Shown here in pieces: positions 41,676 through 52,168 of a DNA stretch of 64,000 nt. The notes under the pieces were generated by a model. The model was not told the origin of the DNA and made no database searches. It was given only the letters and a program-made list of their open reading frames with translations. Numbering within the stretch: position 1 is the first letter of the stretch; each line of letters begins with the position of its first letter. The DNA is from Rhododendron vialii. Taxonomy: Eukaryota; Streptophyta; Magnoliopsida; Ericales; Ericaceae. The stretch lies in contig NC_080569.1 in the NCBI RefSeq assembly GCF_030253575.1, positions 23,864,001 through 23,928,000 on the forward strand, read 5' to 3'. The position numbers were made by a program, and so were the translations under genes.

Positions 41676-44600
41676 GGTTTTTTCTAGTCAGGTAAAATTA
41701 TGGGCTGTTGGTTTTCGTTGATGAATGATGGTGAACGCTAGGGTGTTTGGTGTTAAGGGTTTAATTCGCTGTGTTTGTATCTGTAAGAGTTTGGTAGTTA
41801 GTACTGATTATGAATGTGTGGCGTTTATGTTTCTGAGCTTGCCTTTGAGTATGATTGCTTGGTTCTGATTTTCTGATATTGATCGCTAGAATCGGGTTTA
41901 TTTGCTTCAGTATCTCATGTTATTTGTTTGCTTTGGTGGTGTTGTTTGCTTGTTGTTATGTGGGAATTTGGTACTGTGATTTGTTTGGCAAACTTGTGCC
42001 ATACTGTGAGGCGTTGACTCCCTTCATTTGTTGTCTTTGATGGTTTTTAACAATTAGGCGTAGGTTACTTAGTTTAGTGACACAAAATTCCTTATCTTCT
42101 GGAATTTAAGCCTACACATACCTTATGTTTGAAGCAGTGTTCTAAAAGTCGCTACGCGCTAATCGGGCTGAAGAGGGGTGCCTAGAGGCCTACTAGTCGG
42201 TGCTCTAATTGATTTTTATCTAGGCGTTGGACCACCGCCTTGCGCCAGGTAGTTGGCCGCCAAGACTGATTTTTAGAACAGAGGTTTGAAGTGTCCCTTT
42301 ACTGCCTATGATCATTTGTTTGTGCTGTATTTCTGTTATGGACATCTTATGAAGAAGGTTTAGGAAATGGCAATGTGGGAGATGGTAACTGAATAATCAT
42401 TTTTAGTGGCACATTTAATGGAGCAGCAAGATAGCCGAAACTGTTTGTAGAAAATTGTGGGATCTTCTATTTGTTACTCACATCAATGGTGTACATAAAC
42501 TGTGCAGCTGTCGCAAATAGGAGTTGGAAGCATTAACAGAGGGATATTGATGTGTCAAATATTGGTTGTTGGCATAGTCCAACTGGCAAAGTCATTAGTC
42601 ATAGCCTTCTGTAATAGTCAGACTGGAAGATTTTTTGTACTTGAAAGGTATTAAGGCAGCTAAGAAAGTGATCTTTAGAATGGAAGTGAGGCATAGTTTA
42701 TCTGCAGGATGGGAAATTTATGAAGTGATTTGAAATTTGTGATGACCGTGTATGAAGGATGGAAATAATTGGGTACATATCCAGGAATTAGAGTACTTGG
42801 GAGTTGGCAAGAATTTATAGCTTCTGCTTGGACTTTGGAAAATGGATAACTACTTATTGAAGCATTGTGTGTAGTTGAATAGCTCGTAATGGGTAATTAT
42901 CTGGGTATCCGTGCTTCATGTAGGCAAAATGTTTGGTAGTAAGATACAGCAAGTCATTTACCCATCTTTTGAGAATCTCTGGCAGCTGTAACTGGGGACG
43001 AAAATAGAAAGGACATCCGAGATAGACTTGTTTTGTGCTGCAAGGTATTTAATTGCATGAAGTGTAAGCTATAAAAGAATTAGGAGGGTAGGCAGACTGT
43101 GAGTGGCGACAAAAGATTTGCGATAGATGATATTCCCATCTGATTGATTCCGTACACAGAAAATCCTTTAGGTGTAATTTCATCCGGATGAAGTAGCTTG
43201 TCTCAGAATCAGATGGTTCACAGATCTGTGAAATCTGTGGATGTTTGATGGGAATCAGTTCAAACTTCAAAGAGAAGTGGTCTACCCTGAGAATAAGATA
43301 CTCTGGTCAGAACAGGCAGATATTTTAAAGTCCTAAAGAATTCATATGAAAACTATTTTTTGCGTCTCTCTCTCTCTCTCTTGATTTTTTGGGATGGGGG
43401 TGTTTGTGGTCTGTTACGTTCTATAGCTGCATATAAGTTTGCAACTTTGCTTAGCTAGGGTCTTCTTTAGAATGTGTTTGGCATTGGTCATTTCAATTGG
43501 AAAATGTTAGACTAAGTCTTACCGTTGCTGTACTGGCTGCGAAAGTCATAATTTGGTGCCAGAAACAGGCAAAGGCATCTTTGGTGCCAAATTTGGTAGC
43601 AACTTTGGCTTTGCTAAATCACCCAAGCCAACTGATTTACATCGGAAAATGATATTAGTATCATCTGTTGGTATGAATTTAAGATTTTGCCAAAATGGAA
43701 CTAAACTGGTGCAATAGCATTTCCATTTTGTGGCTCTGACACTGTAGCAAGTCAAAAAATGGCTGTGGCATAATCATTTTGAAACCAATGGGTGGGCTTG
43801 TTCTTATACGTGCATCTTTCTGTTTGGTATCTAAAGCTTTTACCATCAAAATGTAGTTGAGTGTCTGAGAACTTGATACATAATGCTCACTGTATACGGA
43901 ATGCTAACTGTGAAAAAGAAGAATTTGAATTCATTCTACAGTTTCGACTTGGTCAGTCTTGTCTTTGGTATGACCCAAGTCACATAGTTCGCATGAGTGA
44001 GTGAGAGCGTGAAAGCGTCTTTGAACACATCCCAACCTACTGAAATCCGCGAGTGCGAGGATTGAGAGTGGAAGCGCATGGCATTTTGCAGGATTATGTG
44101 GCTAAGGGTATGACTCAAACCGTTTGGTGCAGCACACCGATCAGGCTTTATTTTGGTGCTTTAATCGATGCTCTGGTTTTGTGCTGTTACCTTCTTAGAT
44201 TCTGTGAGTTGACAACGCTTAACTGCTTAACTTTTATCCTTCTTTGGGTTAGCCTTGAGCTTTTTTGACAAACGGTGTGGCACTATGGCTAAAGTAGGGC
44301 TCAGAACGTTAACTGCTTGTTTGTGATCACAGGGCCATGTATATTCTTAACTTCAAGTGTCATTGCTATTATTAATTCTTTGTTTTATGCTGGTATCAAT
44401 GGTGTTTTCGGTATTGCTGTGTATTGTTGTGGCATGGTCCGGATGTTGTTTTGGACAATTTGTTCCCGGTAATTTTGTATTAGTCACTTACCAGATGAAA
44501 AATGATGAACCTGTTCAACGAGTGGCGTGTGGAGACTTGAAATCACCACTTTTTGGGTGGAAATGGATTTTTCTGTTATTATCTTTCATTTCAGTTCTTG

Positions 44601-45002
44601 TGAACTAACTTGGGTTCCATCTATGTCACTATTGTTGTGGCGTCCTGGTTTAGTACTGTGCTGGTAAATTTTTATGGTGGTATACTTTCACATGCATTAT
44701 GAGAAATGAATGATAGCATGACTGATGTTTGCCGTGGCATTTGGGATTTTGTGTTCTTATATTTATTGCTTAAATTTAGTGAGACAAGTGACTATTAGTG
44801 GAAATTTGATTTTTGGTATTGCAGCATAGGAATTGCAAATCTTTGTTTTCCATCATTGGTTCCCCTTGCATTTAGCATCCTTTCGAGCTCTTGTAACTTG
44901 GAAAATATTCAATGAAAAATATGAGATTCAAATTTTTGGTGGAACATAGGTCTTGAACGGTAAACAATAGAGTGCCCCCCAAAAAAAAAGGATCTTAGAA
45001 AA
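41676..45002. other. Intergenic, 3.3 kb, no gene seen
   Basis: Holds the 3' UTR of the GeBP-like gene and spacer DNA with T-rich unique sequence. A small TIR element (42135-42283) and a short CT run (43366-43381) are present. Open frames at 43049, 43546, 44053 and 44357 have no domain, so I do not call them. The level of unique sequence leaves room for an unrecognised non-coding transcript. Confidence 0.45.
42135..42283. mobile_element. Short Mutator-like MITE
   Basis: Left CAGTGTTCTAAAAGTCG and right CTGATTTTTAGAACAGAG are inverted. GTTTGAAG flanks it at 42127-42134 and 42284-42291. It is 149 bp, with CCTAG/GGCG-rich inside. It shares its termini with the elements at 1096 and 4832. Confidence 0.75.
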
Positions 45003-45862
45003 TCAAGCATTGCCACGATGTTGAGGAGCTTTCTTTTCTTCTTTAACAGTGGCAGTTGCTGAAATATAGTAGGCCACTATAAACAATCCATGAATAAAGC
45101 ATAAAACCCCTCCAATCGAGAGAAGATGGTGGTTTGCTATCCCGCATGATTTTCTGGCACTTGAGTTAGCTAGTGTTCCTGAGATCAGCATTGAGAATCC
45201 AGCTACTAATAGAATCCTGATGCATCACAGAAACCCGTGTTGGGAATAGTATGCATTGTATGAATAATCAGTACCCTCAATTAGTGTACAGAAAATATTT
45301 TTAGGTTTTAGTGTATGGTATATGTTCAAGCTTGGTGTAGTGTTTATTATATCATGCATTTGGTTCACATATTCTGGTTTCTGGGTAGTTTTTGGGTACT
45401 TAAACTGGGTATATAGATATGTTGACAAATAATATGCAAATACGCTTACCAGGAGAAAATGAGGGAGGCTGCTGCCAGCTGCTTGTTAGCAGATGCTTTT
45501 TCCAGCTCTTCTTTGGACCAAATACAAACGCACCCACCAAGTAAGTTAGCAATGGTGTGGGCAAGGGCCAGAAGTACTGCTGCAGCCATCCCTAGCTTGA
45601 ATGCCTGATAGCTTGGGTCTCTACACTCAAGAACCCATATCTTCAGATTCTCCACCTGCCCAGTAGAAAAAATGGACATCTCAGTAAATTAAAATTGTTT
45701 CATTTTTCGTTGCTTGGATCAGAGATCCGAACATACCTTGTTTTGAGCTATCTCAGCTTCAATGGCAAGTATGCCCGCAATGATGTCCATGATGAGGATC
45801 AAGAGGCAAACCATCGGGCCGATGTTCTTTTCCATTTTGATTGGGGTGATATTCTTGTCCAT
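45003..45862 (-). CDS. DUF1218 four-helix membrane protein, three exons
   Basis: Minus-strand exons: 45862-45737, 45655-45450, 45216-45003, giving 181 aa, normal for DUF1218. Hydrophobic helices: VCLLILIMDIIAGILAI (about 18-35), AAAVLLALAHTIANLLGG (about 65-85), LAAASLIFSWILLVAGFSML (about 100-125), and VLCFIHGLFIVAYYISA (about 150-168). The Cys residues in the extracytosolic loops (VLECRD, SCGIANHH) are typical of the family. The C-terminus is short and basic. Some Arabidopsis DUF1218 members (MWL1/2, DEAL-type) affect wall lignin and leaf symmetry; the biochemical role is unknown and none is claimed here. A downstream in-frame ATG (codon 10) could also serve as start. Confidence 0.88.
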
Positions 45863-46744
45863 TTTTCGAGAATTTGGAGCTCTGAATGATCAGCTGGTTT
45901 TTTGAGGATAGCAATCTCTCTCTCTCCCCGTCTCTCGTGATTTTTGATTAGGTATGTATGTGCAGCATGGAGTGGAGAATCCGAATAAAACAGAGAACTG
46001 CATGGAGATTGATACCAGATTAGGTGGTGCTTAATGGACGGGAAAACAAAAAGGCTTCTTCTGTTAAAGTTTTCTTTATTCTGCTTTGCTTTTGTGAATG
46101 TGGATTCCTTACCACGAGGAACAAGGAAAGAAGGGTATCACCAGCAGGGTTTGGCATTGATCTTGTGGCTTGGATCTATGGACTGCTCACTGTTAGAGTT
46201 ATTCTGACAGCAGTTCAATATTCCTAGATCATAAATTTGAGATTGTACATTTATCGAGATATTTCGTGTATCTTCCCCGTGCGTGTGTGTCTATACATAT
46301 TAGTTGGAACAATTGCATCCGCTGATTCTAGGTCCGGGGCTAATGTCAAAGTGTCAAACCCATCTCGCATCTCCAATCATTACTCAAAAAATTTACTCGT
46401 TTGAATGACAGCTCTTTTTCATTTAATTGACGCGTCTACTTTCAGTGGAAAGTATGAGTTGAGTACATGATAGGAGTAATAAATCATTTTTTATTTTCGT
46501 TGTAAAAGAGGACCAGTGTCATGGTTAGGTTGGATAATTTAAATGGAGCTCCCTTATTTGGGTGAGAAAATGAGCAAGTTTTATTAAGAGAAAAGTGAGA
46601 GTTAGGGCTGGAGATAAGCCCCATGGCCCTTTTACCTATTTGTTGTCTTGAGTTTGACTAAGGGCAGAACCGATAGCTATTCAATTAATACAAAAAATGG
46701 AGCATCACTGAATGTTGCACTCTCAAGTGGGCGCCAGATCCTCT

Positions 46745-46863
46745 GCCGAAAACCCCTGTGCCGAGGGGTTATCGGCCGTTGGATTGTGTGTGGGTTTTTT
46801 TTCAAGGTCTGAGTTCCAATAGTCAAAAAAATCCCTCGGCACAGAGATAGGAGTTTTCCGGCA
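46745..46863. mobile_element. 119-bp MITE with 11-bp target duplication
   Basis: CCAGATCCTCT is perfectly repeated at 46734-46744 and 46864-46874. The termini GCCGAAAAC and GTTTTCCGGC and the inner GTGCCGAGGG / CCCTCGGCAC are inverted. The duplication length fits a Mutator-like element. Confidence 0.7.
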
Positions 46864-47870
46864 CCAGATCCTCTGAGTCGAAAATCTGTTATCTTTATGT
46901 ATCTACGCCGCCATCTCTGTTGTCTTTTATGTATCTATGCTCACGTCACCAATGTTCTCTAATTGATATGTATCCCCACTTGGTGCAAGAATTCAAGAAA
47001 CGGTTATTCATGCGCCCAGACGTGGTGCGCAAAAATTCTTTTCCGTTCAAATGAGCTGGGCTAGAAGTCCATAGGATCTTAGTTGGGTTATGGACAGAGC
47101 AGGTCCTAAGTTAAATTTTGTGTTGCAGTTGCTTTATGTTTTTAAAAAAATTTGAATTTCAAGAGCCCTTCCTCCTTTTTTGCCCCTCATAATAGTCTAA
47201 CAAAAGAATCTCATTTTTAATTTTTTCTTTAAATCTTCGAAAAGTCAGGACCGGCTCTGGTTATGAATCGTGAAATGATCCCCACTTGCTCATTTAAGGG
47301 GTGAAGTTCGAGAGGAAGCGGGGCCTCCCTCCCCTTCTCCAAATGCTGGTTTGTCTCGACCTCGCCCATTCTGGGTACCACTAGGTAGTGGGTATAATGT
47401 ATCTCGTATACACACTAGATCAAGTCCACCATAGCCATTTGTCTTTCTAATCTATAGCCCTAATTTGACGTATTCTTTAGCAAATCTAAACCCACGGATG
47501 GCATTGTCATTTCTCCCACTTCATCGCTATTCGATTTGAATTGAAAAATTAGATGAGTTTAATTTAATAACCTATATTCGAGATTGCGCCAAAATGACAC
47601 TGAACGGGTGCAACAACATGGCTATTTATTAATTTTTTGGTTTTTTAACATTTATAAGAAACTAACAAATGCGAAATTTGGCAATGCGGTTTATAATTAA
47701 CAGGTGGACTTGCTCTTATGGTACTTAAAGGCAATAATAAATGGTCACCACAACCCGTCATCATTGAGTTCATATTTTATGCACCAGGAATGAGCTTGAT
47801 TCGGTCATCGATTGCAATCCTCTGATTCTAACCAAATTTCCAAAGTTTTCAATAGTCTTAAAGTTTCAAC

Positions 47871-48061
47871 CAAAAGGGTTTAACTGAGTGGGGATAAAAA
47901 AGAAAAGTGATTCTCCTCCATGAGTTCACATGTTCGAATCTCACGGTGGTCAAACATTCCAAAGCTTGGAGTCACTGAAAGATTGGCCCGGGCGTTAACT
48001 TCAAAACCCTGAAATTAGTCGAGGTGCACACAAGTTAGCCCAGACATCCGATTATGACAAA
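47871..48061 (+). mobile_element. SINE with target-site duplication
   Basis: AATAGTCTTAAAGTTTCAAC (47851-47870) and AATAGTCTTTAAGTTTCCAC (48062-48081) flank it with two differences. The body has A-box-like TTAACTGAGTGG, B-box GTTCGAATCTC (47934-47944), and an end CATCCGATTATGACAAAAA. It is about 190 bp. Confidence 0.8.
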
Positions 48062-48959
48062 AATAGTCTTTAAGTTTCCACATATTTAATATTCCAACCA
48101 CGTTCAAGTGGTACCCCTCTGAACGTCTATTTATTGGTCCTCATTTACTATTTCATTTTATGTGTTATACCATGGACTTCAATAGGAAGGCCATCTCCAT
48201 TTACTAATGAGTAATGACACTGCCCCAAACAATTTCCTGGTCGCTTCACATGTCCTACCTCCCAAGGTCAATGACCAAGAATTCATTATCTTGATTAGAA
48301 GAATTGATGAAATTCGAATATATCGAACTCTTGAATGTTACTACTTTTTTGTCTTCTTGTAGCTCATAATTCTGCCGGCCCAACAACGTATTTGGGACTT
48401 TTAAAGCCTAGCCTTCTGCCAGATGTCATGCCAAGGTGAAAAGTTGGCATTCGGAATGACAAAATGCTATCCACCCTCGTTTCAAATTTAATACTGCCAA
48501 ATCTTGACAAGATCATTCTCGAAACTTATTCATGGCTCAATCGTGGACGACTTTTTTACGGCAGCAATCAATCGCGACCATCCAAAATACTAGCGTCGTA
48601 AACAATTATTCACGGCGGAACCGTGAAAAAGATTTTCTCTCATTTTTGGTGTCAAAATTCAATCACCCTTAAAGTTTGGGAAAGATGTAATTGCAAAGGA
48701 AAAAGAAATGTCATTATTTGACAAAGATCATTTTGACAATCTCATTTTGCACCAAGGAGTGGACCTGCACAAGAACTACCTATATTGGTTTAACGAGTGG
48801 TTTATGACAAAGTGTTGGTTTTAGTGCATACAAGTTTGAAATAATGTATTTTTGTGGTTCAATACTAACCAAACTTTTGGACCAGCTTTAAATTCGGTTA
48901 GTCCAAGAAGGGAAACAAGTTGCAGATACGGCCATTTTTGTACTACATGATAAACAGAA

Positions 48960-49106
48960 GGAAAATTCTAAAATCAGCCCAATGGGCTGACAATAATGAG
49001 AGTGTGAATGTGTTTTAAAGTGTGTATAAAGTACACAGAAATACGTGTTTTTCTTGTCTTTTAGTTTGTTTATTGTCAGCCCAGTGGGCTGACAATAGCA
49101 AGACCG
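48960..49106. mobile_element. 147-bp element with palindromic ends, copy A
   Basis: Each end contains the palindrome TCAGCCCA.TGGGCTGA followed by CAATA. TAAACAGAA is perfectly duplicated at 48951-48959 and 49107-49115. A same-length copy lies in the opposite orientation at 55012-55158. Confidence 0.78.
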
Positions 49107-49487
49107 TAAACAGAAAACCTTTCTATTTTTTTTTCCGGAGAGGTTCTGGACCAGTTTAAACGCATCTTGACTAATTTCATTTCTGGTCCACTCAAAGGTA
49201 GCTGTCATCCACGCCGAGATCAGCAAATTTATAAGAAATTATTTTTTATGGCCCCAACAATCGAACCCTGATCAATTGTGTGGAGAGCAAATCTACCAAC
49301 CAACCGGACCAACACTCGGGGCTAAACAGAAAAAGCTTTACAGTGGGGCAATTGCTCTCCTTCCTTGTATTTGTTTCCAATGGCTGCAAAGCATTCTCAA
49401 AGAAACTGATGGGTTTTTCCCAGCAAAGTCTTGATTCTCAAGCACACAAGAAGCAAACAGAGAGACAGAGATAGACAGAGAGGGAAG

Positions 49488-51293
49488 ATGCCAGCTGTTT
49501 GGTTTGCTCTGAAGAAATCCCTCCATTGCAGATCAGAGCCATCAGAAGTGCATGATCCAAAGGCCAACAAAGCTGGAAACCTAAGCAACATACTCACCAA
49601 GAAAGGAGGGAGGTCAGGGTGCTCGAGGTCCATTTCAAATCTGAGAGATGTGATCCATGGGAGCAAGAGGTACATCGAAAAGCCCACAAGCAACTGCAGC
49701 CCAAGATCCATTGGGAGCAATGAGTTTCTGAACCCAATAACCCATGAAGTGGTCTTCAGTGATTCCAACTGCGAAATCAAGATAACTGGCGTCAATGGTG
49801 CTTTCCCTTTTCAAGAAGCCAGTGTCAATGGCGGTGGCTTTGTGGGGACCCTTAGGCCCGGTACGCCAGGCCCACAGAACAACCACCCTAGGGCTTCGTC
49901 ATCTAGCATTTCGAGAAACATGGCTAGGAGGAGTTCTTCGAGGAGAGAAGAAGGCTCTAGAATCAATGATGTTCCTTCTTCAAACCCCAGGGCTAGTTTT
50001 GGTAAAGATTTTGTTGGTTCTACTTCTTCTTCAAGTTTGAGTAGTTGTCACAAGTGTGGTGAAAAATTCGCCAAGTGGGAAGCTGTTGAAGCTCATCATC
50101 TCTCCAAGCATGCTGGTAAAAGAGCAAATTCACTATTGTCTTTATTTGTTTTCTTAATAGAGAATAGGAAATTGATTTCCGCGCTCCACTCGCGCCTGCG
50201 TACAAAAGTAAATTGGAGCGCCTGAATCAGGAATATTCACATCTGCAAACTGCTTGGTTTTAGGCTATTGTTTATCCCCTTCTATTTTCTTGAGCCATTC
50301 TCATTAGTAACAATTATGCAATACACTTCTGAGAAACTGCTTTTGGAAGCCAAAAAGTCTGCGGAGGCCAGAGTTCTAAATGTAGGCCATTACATCGTAT
50401 CGTGTTGGGCATCACGTTACTGGATTTTGGACATCTATACTGCTATTCATCGATGTATCGGTGGATACTGTCGGGTATTGCCGGATATGACCACATCGCT
50501 TATATCTTTAGACACCTGGTGGAGGCTCAACGTTTGCCTCCATATGTTTGTTATGTGAAACGAACTTTGGCTTGTTTTTCATTTTGGAACTGACTACTGT
50601 ATGTTATTCCAAGAGGGAGCTCAAAGTTGTGTTTTTTGTTGTGCAGTCACTGAACTTGTTGAAGGAGACTCGTCCCGAAAGATTGTAGAGCTAATTTGCC
50701 GAACCGGCTGGTTGAAGTCCGACAACAATCCCGGCAACATTGAGAGAATATTAAAGGTCCACAATATGCAAAAAACAATCGCCCGATTCGAAGAATACAG
50801 AGAAACTGTAAAAATGAAAGCCAGCAAATTGCCAAAGAAACACCCCCGGTGCCTAGCCGATGGAAACGAGCTCCTGAGATTCCACGGCACAGCTCTCGAA
50901 TGCCCTCTAGGCATAAACGGCTCGTCTAGCCTGTGTTCATTCGATAAATGCAACGTCTGTCGAATTCTAAGACACGGGTTTTCGTCTAAGAAGGAAATCA
51001 AAGGTGAGATTGGTGTTTTCACCACTTCAACTAGTGGAAGAGCTTTGGAAGGGATTGAACTAGCCAATGGTGATGTCGATGATGATAAGTCCTTGGTGAG
51101 GAAGGCCTTGATAGTATGCAGAGTGATTGCTGGGAGAGTCCACAGGCCTCTGGAGAATATCCAAGAACTCGCCGGTCAATCCGGATTCGACTCGTTGGCC
51201 GGCAAAATGGGTGTCTACTCAAATATTGAGGAACTGTTTTTGCTTAATCCTAAAGCTCTCTTGCCATGCTTTGTGGTAATTTTCAAACCCTGA
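49488..51293 (+). CDS. C2H2 zinc-finger protein with PARP-like C-terminal region, two exons
   Basis: Exons 49488-50115 and 50647-51293 join (GT..AG) to 424 aa. The start MPAVWFALKKSLHC is the conserved start of a plant C2H2 family (from memory, At1g75710-like). The N-terminal half is Ser-rich and probably disordered, with a motif EFLNPITHEVVFSDSNCEIK. One C2H2 finger, CHKCGEKFAKWEAVEAHHLSKH (about 186-207), lies right at the exon junction. The C-terminal half (about 210-424) contains RFHGTALECPLG, CNVCRILRHGFSSK and GVFTTSTSGRALEG, which in order resemble strands of the PARP/ADP-ribosyltransferase fold. The classical His-Tyr-Glu triad is not obvious apart from the His in FHGT. Function is unknown; nuclear nucleic-acid binding is inferred from the finger. 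Confidence 0.9.
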
Positions 51294-51750
51294 AAATGAA
51301 AGCAATGCAATCAGGTCTTTAATTTTAGGTAGGTCCAGTGAAATTTTTTCGTTTTGCATTCCACTTGAACAAAAAAAAACAAAAAAAACCATGGTCCTGT
51401 CTTGCTTCATTTGATTTTGGCATGGTGCAGTAACCTACAATATTTTGAGTCTATCATGAAGCATATTTGACCCTTTGAAGACAAATCTCTATCTTTGTGA
51501 ATTTTGTAAGGGAAATATTGTGGAAGCAAATTAAGCAATCAAAAAAGACAAACTTCACTTTTCGAAAGGGCATGAACTTTTTGAAAGTATTTTCTTGTTG
51601 AAGCTTTGAGCTAATCTTTCCCCCCCTATCTGAGGCGAAAATAACATGATATTCAAAGTAAAAGTTGAAATTTTCACTCTGATACTTGTCACTTCAACCT
51701 TTAGGCAAAATCTACTCCCATCACCATTTAAAATAGGGCCCCTTTAAAAT
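51294..51750. other. 3' flank of the zinc-finger gene
   Basis: 3' UTR and spacer. TTTAAAATAGGG is duplicated at 51727-51738 and 51743-51754, just where the next element begins. Confidence 0.45.
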
Positions 51751-52168
51751 AGGGAGGCGGGGGGGCTGCTGCCCCCTTGGGGCAGCAGCGTGCTGCTGTC
51801 CCGGGTTTCTGAGTCCACTCCGGTCTCGCTTCGATGATCGAAAACGTTTACTTTGTAGAGCTCGTCGAGTAAAATAATTATGCAACAAAAAATCAGCTTA
51901 ATTGGATATCATTAAGTACCTGATCGAAACCTTTTTATCTTAAAAAGAATGGATCTAAAACACTGGATCAAATCCACTGTAACCCATGGACCGAGAGTTA
52001 TATGGGCTCCGATCAGGCACATAATGATATCTAATTAAGCTGATTTTTTGCATAGTTGTTCTACTCGATGAGCTCTACAAAGTGAACGTTTTCGATCATC
52101 GGAACGAGACCGGAGTGGACCCGAAAATCCGGGACAGCAGCGTGAGCAGTCCCCCCCCCCCGCCTCCT
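51751..52168. mobile_element. Foldback MITE, GC-rich ends
   Basis: Left AGGGAGGCGGGGGGGCTGCT and right GTCCCCCCCCCCCGCCTCCT are inverted. Further inverted blocks run inward: CAGCAGCGTG/GACAGCAGCG, GAGTCCACTCCGGTCTCG, GATGATCGAAAACGTT, TTTGTAGAGCTCGTCGAGTA and AAAAAATCAGCTTAATTGGA. The arms are about 180 bp and non-coding. Confidence 0.8.

Larger units (their letters stand above)
45863..49487. other. Intergenic, 3.6 kb, with small mobile elements
   Basis: No gene recognised. It includes the promoter side of the DUF1218 gene, with a CT-rich stretch near 45914-45936 as a possible 5' UTR, and the promoter of the zinc-finger gene. Three elements are listed separately (46745, 47871 and 48960). Confidence 0.5.

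Noticed and set aside
43049..44608. Several 60-83-codon frames in the 41.7-45.0 kb spacer
   Set aside because: No domain, inconsistent strands, and no exon-like continuation on joining nearby splice sites.
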